Assembly: GCA_945637225.1 (NCBI GenBank)
Contig: CALZDE010000012.1
Span: 1-18,873 of the forward strand
Direction: 5' to 3'
Length of the DNA stretch: 18,873 bases
From: an uncultured Selenomonadaceae bacterium
GTDB taxonomy: Bacteria > Bacillota > Negativicutes > Selenomonadales > Selenomonadaceae
Each line of letters opens with the position of its first letter. Positions within the stretch are counted from its first letter, which is position 1. A program made the position numbers and the translations under genes. The notes under the pieces are model-generated. The model saw only the letters and a program-made list of their open reading frames with translations, made no database searches and was not told the origin of the DNA. Below are positions 13,734-18,873 of the stretch, piece after piece.

Positions 13734-15809
13734 TTAGATCTTCACCACCCCAATAATCTGAATTTCTACACTCTGCTCCACTTCGGCGTGGGATAATATG
13801 ATAATTCCTGGTACAGAACGTTCTACCAGCTTGCGGAAATAAAGTCTTACGGTAGGGCTTGTCAATACGATTGGCTGATAGCCCATATCTGTCAGCTTCT
13901 GCAGTTCTCCCCCCAATGAGGTAAGAATCTTCTGCATAGAATCAGGGTCCATGCTTACGTAGGATCCTCTGTCTGTACGCTGAACAGCACCAGCAATTCT
14001 ATTTTCTATTGCAGGGTCAAGGGTAATACAGGTAAGCTGATTGCCCTGAACATACTGCTGGGTAATCTGACGGCACATAGCATGACGCACGTACTCAGTA
14101 AGAATTTCTGTATCCTTAGTAGCACGGGCATAATCTGCCAGCACCTCCAATATAGTAGCCATATCTCTGATAGAAACACGCTCTCTGAGGAGATTTGCCA
14201 ATACCTTCTGAATTTCGCCTACGCTCATCAGGTCTGGAATTACCTCGTCTACCAGAGAAGAATTGGTCTTCTTTGCATTGTCCACGAGGTTCTGTGTCTC
14301 CTGACGGCCGAGAATTTCATCGGCATGAGCACGGATAACCTCAGTAAGATGAGTAGCCAAAACAGATACAGCATCAACTACGGTATAACCGTTAAGCTCT
14401 GCCTGTTCACGCTGTTCCTCTGTAATCCACAACGCTGGCAGGCCAAAAGCAGGCTCTACTGTATCAATACCCTGTATTTCCTCAAAAACCGTACCTGAAT
14501 TCATAGCCAGGAAATGGTCTACCAAAAGGTCACCCTTGGCTATTTCTACGCCTTTCAGCTTAATTATGTAAGCATTAGGCTTAATCTGAATGTTATCACG
14601 GATACGGATAGTAGGTACTACAAGGCCCATTTCCAAAGCACACTGACGGCGAATCATAACGATACGGTCAAGAAGGTCACCACCCTGTCCGGTATCTACT
14701 AGAGGTATCAGACTGTAACCAATCTCCAGTTCCATAGGGTCTACCTGCAAAAGATTGATAATATTCTCTGGCTTGGTAGCCTCCTGCTTTGTCTTTTCCT
14801 TCTTCTGAACAATCTCTTCCTGAACATCCACCTTCTGTCCCTGACTGATACGCCAGCCAATAAAAGCACATGCACCAGCAAGACAGGTAAATGGCAGGCC
14901 AGGCAGACCAGGAACAATAGCCAATGCCAAAAGCACACCACAGGCAATCTGGAAAACTCGTGGCTGTCTTCCCAGCTGAGTCATAAGGTCATGACCAAGA
15001 TTTGCTTCAGAAGCTGCTCTAGTTACAATAATACCGGTGGCAGTAGAAATCAGCAGGGCAGGAATCTGATTTACAAGGCCCTCACCTACCGTCAACAGGG
15101 TATAGTTTGAAAGTGCCTGGGTAACAGTCATTCCCCTCTGCATCATTCCGATGATAAATCCACCGGTGATATTAATTACTATGATAATGATAGCCGCAAT
15201 GGCATCACCTTTTACGAACTTACTGGCACCATCCATAGCACCGTAGAAATCAGCCTCACGCTGAATCTTCTCACGGCGTACCTTAGCTTCCTGATCTGTG
15301 ATTGCACCCTGATTTAAGTCAGCATCAATAGACATCTGCTTACCAGGCATAGCATCCAGAGTAAAGCGGGCAGATACCTCAGCTACACGCTCGGCACCCT
15401 TGGTAATAACAATAAACTGAATGATGATCAGAATTATGAATATAATGAAACCTACTACCGCATTACCGCCTACTACGAAGTTACCGAAAGAGGTAATGAC
15501 CTCACCGGCATAGCCTTCCAGCAGGATAAGACGGGTAGAAGATACATTCAGGGCAAGCCGGAAAAGGGTGGTTATCAGCAAAAGTGAAGGGAACACTGAC
15601 AAATCCAGTGCTTCCACGTTGTAGATAGCCGCCATTACTACGACCAATGCCAGGGTTATATTCATGCACAACAATAAATCCAGCAGCAAAGTAGGCAGCG
15701 GGATAATCATCATGACAACTATTGTAACAATGCCAACAGCTACGATGACATCGCTATATTTTTGGATAAAGCTTTCACCTTCACCGGAATTTGAAACTGG
15801 TGCAGCCAT
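13734..15809 (-). CDS. flhA: Flagellar type III export gate protein FlhA
   Basis: FlhA is the large membrane component of the flagellar export apparatus; it forms the cytoplasmic ring that binds chaperone-substrate complexes. The 691-aa length is standard. The N-terminal half (about 20-325) holds about eight membrane helices and the cytoplasmic loop with the family signature VSARFTLDAMPGKQMSIDAD. The C-terminal half (about 340-691) is the soluble substrate-docking domain, containing PTIRIRDNIQIKPNAYIIK-type conserved strands and ending in EQSVEIQIIGVVKI. ATG at 15809 has AGGAGG five bases upstream, the best ribosome site in the export block. It lies 40 bases after flhB and runs directly into flhF. 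Confidence 0.97.
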   Translation of the reverse strand: MAAPVSNSGEGESFIQKYSDVIVAVGIVTIVVMMIIPLPTLLLDLLLCMNITLALVVVMAAIYNVEALDLSVFPSLLLITTLFRLALNVSSTRLILLEGYAGEVITSFGNFVVGGNAVVGFIIFIILIIIQFIVITKGAERVAEVSARFTLDAMPGKQMSIDADLNQGAITDQEAKVRREKIQREADFYGAMDGASKFVKGDAIAAIIIIVINITGGFIIGMMQRGMTVTQALSNYTLLTVGEGLVNQIPALLISTATGIIVTRAASEANLGHDLMTQLGRQPRVFQIACGVLLALAIVPGLPGLPFTCLAGACAFIGWRISQGQKVDVQEEIVQKKEKTKQEATKPENIINLLQVDPMELEIGYSLIPLVDTGQGGDLLDRIVMIRRQCALEMGLVVPTIRIRDNIQIKPNAYIIKLKGVEIAKGDLLVDHFLAMNSGTVFEEIQGIDTVEPAFGLPALWITEEQREQAELNGYTVVDAVSVLATHLTEVIRAHADEILGRQETQNLVDNAKKTNSSLVDEVIPDLMSVGEIQKVLANLLRERVSIRDMATILEVLADYARATKDTEILTEYVRHAMCRQITQQYVQGNQLTCITLDPAIENRIAGAVQRTDRGSYVSMDPDSMQKILTSLGGELQKLTDMGYQPIVLTSPTVRLYFRKLVERSVPGIIILSHAEVEQSVEIQIIGVVKI

Positions 15810-15849
15810 TGCAGCCTCCTAAAAATACAATCAAAATCTATGCAAAGAG

Positions 15850-16938
15850 CTACGCACTACGGCGTTTCCCCTTATTCTTCAGCTTGTAAACATATGCTAA
15901 TACCTCTGCCACTGCCTTGTAAAGCTCCTGTGGAATGGAATCGCCTATTTCCACAGCGGCAAACAGTGCACGCGCCAGCGGTTTATTTTCTACAATAGGT
16001 ACTTTATGTTCTCTGGCAATTTCCTTAATTCGCTGTGCCACATGGTCCTGACCTTTAGCAACAACAATAGGTGCTGCCATGCCAGGCTTATAAGACATAG
16101 CTACCGCAAAATGAGTAGGGTTGGTGACGATAACATCAGCCTGAGGCACTTCCTGCATCATACGGGCCATAGCCATCTGACGCTGTTTACTCTTGATTTT
16201 ACCCTTAATCTGAGGGTCACCTTCAGTCTGCTTGAATTCGTCCTTGATATCCTGCTTACTCATTTTCAGATCCTGAGTAGTCTGCCATTTCTGATAGTAC
16301 AGATCGGCAGCCGCCATGACAAAGAACACACCAAGAATTTTAAATGCCAGCATAAAAATAACACTGGATATTTTATCAGTAGCCTCTCCCAGCTCAAGAA
16401 AAATAAGCTTTGGCATCTGGAGAATTTCTGCTACCATATAATCATAAATGAAAAAACCTATTACCACAATCTTGATGATGGACTTCACCAGCTCCACAAG
16501 GGAACGCTTAGAGAATATCCTGCCAAAACCGTTAATAGGATTCAGCTTATCTGGTTTAAAGCCGATAGCTTCCGTATTGAAATTAAGGCCCACCTGAAAA
16601 AAATTAATAGCAAGACCTATAATCATAATGAAAACCATCATTGGCAGAGATGTTTTAGCCAATACTATAATAATGCTTATAAACAGCTGCATTACAGATT
16701 CTTCATCAGTTTCCATCACAAGATGGCCAAATATTGAAGAAGAATAGGTCATTATTTCCTGAAGGGCATTACCTCCAAGATTATACAGGATAACAAAGCC
16801 AGCCATCATAACAAAAGCGGCATTTATTTCCTGAGATTTACCGACCTGACCTTTCTTTTTAGCATCGGCACGCTTCTTAGCAGTAGGTTCCTCTGTTTTT
16901 TCACCAGCAAATAACTGCAGGTCAAAGGAAAACAGCAT
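15850..16938 (-). CDS. flhB: Flagellar export substrate-specificity switch protein FlhB
   Basis: FlhB switches the export apparatus from rod/hook to filament substrates. From ATG at 16938 the protein has 362 aa. The N-terminus (FDLQLFAGEKTEEPTAKKR) is typical, four membrane helices lie in about 40-225, and the cytoplasmic domain contains the autocleavage motif Asn273-Pro-Thr-His (VTNPTHFAVAMSY). A 19-residue longer reading from 16995 would overlap fliR by 47 bases and is not supported. The chosen ATG lies 10 bases after the fliR stop, but AAAGG abuts it with no spacer, so translation may depend on coupling with fliR. The C-terminal tail is basic (KLKNKGKRRSA). Confidence 0.95.
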   Translation of the reverse strand: MLFSFDLQLFAGEKTEEPTAKKRADAKKKGQVGKSQEINAAFVMMAGFVILYNLGGNALQEIMTYSSSIFGHLVMETDEESVMQLFISIIIVLAKTSLPMMVFIMIIGLAINFFQVGLNFNTEAIGFKPDKLNPINGFGRIFSKRSLVELVKSIIKIVVIGFFIYDYMVAEILQMPKLIFLELGEATDKISSVIFMLAFKILGVFFVMAAADLYYQKWQTTQDLKMSKQDIKDEFKQTEGDPQIKGKIKSKQRQMAMARMMQEVPQADVIVTNPTHFAVAMSYKPGMAAPIVVAKGQDHVAQRIKEIAREHKVPIVENKPLARALFAAVEIGDSIPQELYKAVAEVLAYVYKLKNKGKRRSA

Positions 16939-16948
16939 CCTTTCAGAT

Positions 16949-17737
16949 TCATCGCAGGAATCTGATCGCCGTTGAGATATTAGCGTACACTGCATTGAAT
17001 ATCACATCCAAAAATACTATATAAAAAGGAATTACCATCATCAGTACAAATGCACCCACCGTAAGCTGTAAGGGAATACCTACAACAAAGATATTCATCT
17101 GAGGCATTGTACGCGCTAAGATACCTAATCCCACATTTGTCACCAAAATAGCAAAGGTAACTGGCAAAGCAATTTTTACACCTGTATGAAAAATACCACC
17201 AGTCAAATCAGAAATCAGCTGTGGAAGTCCAGAAGAAGGACTAACGCCTCCAACAGGCACCATGTCAAAACTGCCTACTACTGCCGACAATATCATGTGA
17301 TGACCATTAGTCACCAAAAGGACAATAATAGCTAAATTATAAAGAAAACTGCCTACAAGTGCATTCTGCTGATTGGTAGTAGGGTCCATGACATTTACCA
17401 TAGCAAAACCAATCTGCATATCCATTATCTTACCGCCCATGTTGATAGCCGCCATGATCATGTAAGATACCATTCCTATGAGCCAGCCTACAAAAAGCTC
17501 CTCAGCCGCTACAATAACATACCCCAGCACTGTCGCTGGAAGTACTACATTATCTATCATCTCTTTATCCAGAACAGGAAAAAGAAGAATTGCCAAAGCA
17601 AAGGAAAGTCCAGCTCTGATCATCATAGGAATATTCTGACTGCCGAAAAAAGGAGAGAGAAGGAATATACCGCTTATTCTGGTCATTACCAGCACAAATA
17701 TACCCACATGATTCTGCAGGAGGTCATAAAAATCCAT
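16949..17737 (-). CDS. fliR: Flagellar export gate protein FliR
   Basis: FliR is a membrane subunit of the FliP-FliQ-FliR export gate core. The 262-aa protein is mostly hydrophobic with about six membrane helices, and contains the family-typical MGGKIMDMQIGFAMVNVMDP and the C-terminal segment VGIPLQLTVGAFVLMMVIPF. Two starts are possible: GTG at 17746, overlapping the fliQ stop as GTGA, or ATG at 17737. I prefer the ATG because GGGTGA lies five bases before it. Either way fliQ and fliR are tightly coupled. Confidence 0.94.
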   Translation of the reverse strand: MDFYDLLQNHVGIFVLVMTRISGIFLLSPFFGSQNIPMMIRAGLSFALAILLFPVLDKEMIDNVVLPATVLGYVIVAAEELFVGWLIGMVSYMIMAAINMGGKIMDMQIGFAMVNVMDPTTNQQNALVGSFLYNLAIIVLLVTNGHHMILSAVVGSFDMVPVGGVSPSSGLPQLISDLTGGIFHTGVKIALPVTFAILVTNVGLGILARTMPQMNIFVVGIPLQLTVGAFVLMMVIPFYIVFLDVIFNAVYANISTAIRFLR

Positions 17738-17742
17738 TTTCT

Positions 17743-18012
17743 TCACCCTATATAGTAAGGAAGATTATTAAACACAGTCGTCACATAATCTACCATCAGT
17801 CTCAGCATCCAGGGACCAAATATAAGAATGGCCACAAACACAGCTACAATCTTCGGAATAAAAGCCAATGTCTGCTCCTGAATTGAGGTAGTCGCCTGAA
17901 AAACGCTGACCAGAAGGCCCACTGCCAAACCAAGCCCCAGCATAGGTGCCGATATGAGCAGTACCACCATAATTGCCTGCTGTGCCATCTGTATTACAAC
18001 GTCACCTGACAT
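17743..18012 (-). CDS. fliQ: Flagellar export gate protein FliQ
   Basis: FliQ is a small gate subunit with two membrane helices (about 12-38 and 50-75). From ATG at 18012 it is 89 aa, the same as Bacillus FliQ, and contains the strongly conserved FQATTSIQEQTLAFIPKIVA and GPWML segments. A GTG two codons earlier (18018) is less likely, since the GGTGGT ribosome site fits the ATG spacing better. It starts 37 bases after fliP and its stop lies next to the fliR start. Confidence 0.95.
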   Translation of the reverse strand: MSGDVVIQMAQQAIMVVLLISAPMLGLGLAVGLLVSVFQATTSIQEQTLAFIPKIVAVFVAILIFGPWMLRLMVDYVTTVFNNLPYYIG

Positions 18013-18049
18013 AAACACACCACCAAATCAAGAATAAACCTTACTAAGA

Positions 18050-18811
18050 CTACTTAAAGGAAGTAATAAGCGACTGTATCAAAAGATGCCAGCCATCTAC
18101 CATAACAAAAAGCAGTATCTTAAAAGGCAAGGAAATCATGACCGGCGGCAACATCATCATACCCATGGACATCAGAGTAGTCGCTACGATCATGTCAATT
18201 ACTATAAACGGAATATAAATCATAAAGCCAATCTGAAAGGCTGTCTTCAATTCACTGATAACAAATGCTGGTATCAATGTAAAGGTAGACACATCATCCT
18301 GACTTTCTGGACGTGGAGCATCTGACAAGTTGACAAAAAGAGCCAAATCCGCCTCTCTAGTCTGCTTGAACATAAATTCCCTCATAGGCTCCACTGCATT
18401 TTCTAAAGCCTGTTCCTGCGTAATCTTGCCTGCCAGATATGGCTGAAGACCATTTTCATTAGCCTGGCTCCAGTAAGGTGCCATTATATAGAAAGTAAGG
18501 AACATAGCTAAAGAAATAATAACCATATTAGGTGGTGCAGTCTGGGTAGACATAGCCTGTCTCAAAAAGCTTAAAACTACCACAATGCGCACAAAGGCTG
18601 TAGTCATAATGAGAATTGACGGTGCTATGGTAAGAACCGTTAACGCCGCCATCAACTGCAATGTAGAAGCTACATCCTGTGGCTTATTGGCTGTACCTAC
18701 ATCTATACTTACATTAGGAATAAGGGGTGCTGCAGAAGCCTCCCCGGAAAATACTAGAAATAAAAGCAGGAAACCTCCGAAAAGAAAGCTCTTCTGCCAA
18801 AAACTAAACAA
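18050..18811 (-). CDS. fliP: Flagellar export gate protein FliP
   Basis: FliP is the pentameric core subunit of the export gate in the inner membrane. The 253-aa protein begins with a cleavable signal peptide (hydrophobic about 9-22, ending EASAA), as usual for FliP. Conserved segments follow: TIAPSILIMTTAFVRIVVVLSFLRQ, a periplasmic domain, and the C-terminal MMMLPPVMISLPFKILLF with VDGWHLL. The only available start is TTG at 18811, since an in-frame stop lies five codons upstream and no ATG or GTG precedes the signal peptide; the ribosome site (GGTG or AAGG nearby) is weak. Translation may be coupled to an upstream gene beyond the window. Confidence 0.94.
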   Translation of the reverse strand: MFSFWQKSFLFGGFLLLFLVFSGEASAAPLIPNVSIDVGTANKPQDVASTLQLMAALTVLTIAPSILIMTTAFVRIVVVLSFLRQAMSTQTAPPNMVIISLAMFLTFYIMAPYWSQANENGLQPYLAGKITQEQALENAVEPMREFMFKQTREADLALFVNLSDAPRPESQDDVSTFTLIPAFVISELKTAFQIGFMIYIPFIVIDMIVATTLMSMGMMMLPPVMISLPFKILLFVMVDGWHLLIQSLITSFK

Positions 18812-18873
18812 GGCCTTGCACCGTTACTGAAAACTTATAAAAAGCTATTGCTTTTAAGTTTCATTCCTTATTC
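18812..18873 (-). other. Leader before fliP, possible tail of an upstream gene
   Basis: All three minus-strand frames contain a stop here (at 18870-18868, 18863-18861 and 18856-18854). The last few codons of an upstream gene, by family convention fliO, may therefore end in this stretch, but the frame cannot be decided. No promoter is evident. Confidence 0.3.

Noticed and set aside
16006..16737. Long plus-strand open frame (243 codons) opposite flhB
   Set aside because: It lies wholly antisense to a well-identified flhB, its protein shows no domain-like pattern, and no plus-strand promoter or ribosome site was seen.
16939..16995. N-terminal extension of FlhB by 19 residues
   Set aside because: It would overlap fliR by 47 bases, has no ribosome site and does not resemble the FlhB N-terminus, which begins at the ATG at 16938.
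1..18873. CRISPR arrays, tRNA or rRNA genes, insertion sequences, phage or defence genes
   Set aside because: None seen: there are no spaced direct repeats, no transposase or integrase-like proteins, and the gene run is continuous flagellar and chemotaxis content.

Overview
The window is almost entirely one long minus-strand flagellar and chemotaxis (fla/che) gene cluster. It reads from the right edge to the left: fliP, fliQ, fliR, flhB, flhA, flhF, flhG, a PilZ-domain gene, cheB, cheA, cheW, cheC, cheD, a small membrane protein gene, fliA (sigma-28), fapA, two genes of unknown function, and an NlpC/P60 wall hydrolase gene. The order fliPQR-flhBAF-flhG-che-fliA, with both cheC and cheD, is the Bacillota (Firmicutes) arrangement. 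FapA with small unknown genes after fliA suggests a clostridial or Negativicutes lineage, possibly a Selenomonas/Anaerovibrio-like organism. That placement is inference from gene order and protein style, not from a search.

Layout by region. From 18812 to 18873 lies only leader sequence and perhaps the tail of an upstream gene (fliO would be expected). From 13734 to 18811 are the export-gate genes fliP, fliQ, fliR, flhB and flhA. From 10853 to 13733 are flhF and flhG, which set flagellum number and place. A 182-base gap (10671-10852) holds a good extended -10 promoter. From 4959 to 10670 are the PilZ protein and the chemotaxis genes cheB, A, W, C and D. From 3790 to 4934 are a two-helix membrane protein of unknown function and fliA. 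A candidate sigma-28 promoter overlaps the fliA stop codon and faces fapA (2012-3676), a 115-aa unknown gene (1578-1925) and a membrane-anchored coiled-coil gene (964-1563). The NlpC/P60 gene (145-843) follows a 120-base spacer containing a tandemly duplicated -10 region. The cluster ends in a minus-strand terminator that converges on a plus-strand terminator belonging to a gene left of the window. No intergenic stretch exceeds 300 bases.

How the genes work together: FliP/Q/R/FlhB/FlhA form the flagellar type III export gate. FlhF (SRP-type GTPase) and FlhG (MinD-type ATPase carrying the DQAxxLR activator motif) control where and how many flagella are built. The PilZ protein is a likely c-di-GMP input. 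CheA/W/B/C/D are a CheC/CheD-type chemotaxis core, but cheR and cheY are not in this window. FliA turns on late genes, probably including the fapA trio next door.

No radically new system is visible. The least explained content is the three small genes flanking fliA and fapA (4575-4934, 1578-1925, 964-1563), the very long FlhF linker, and the regulatory structures between genes.
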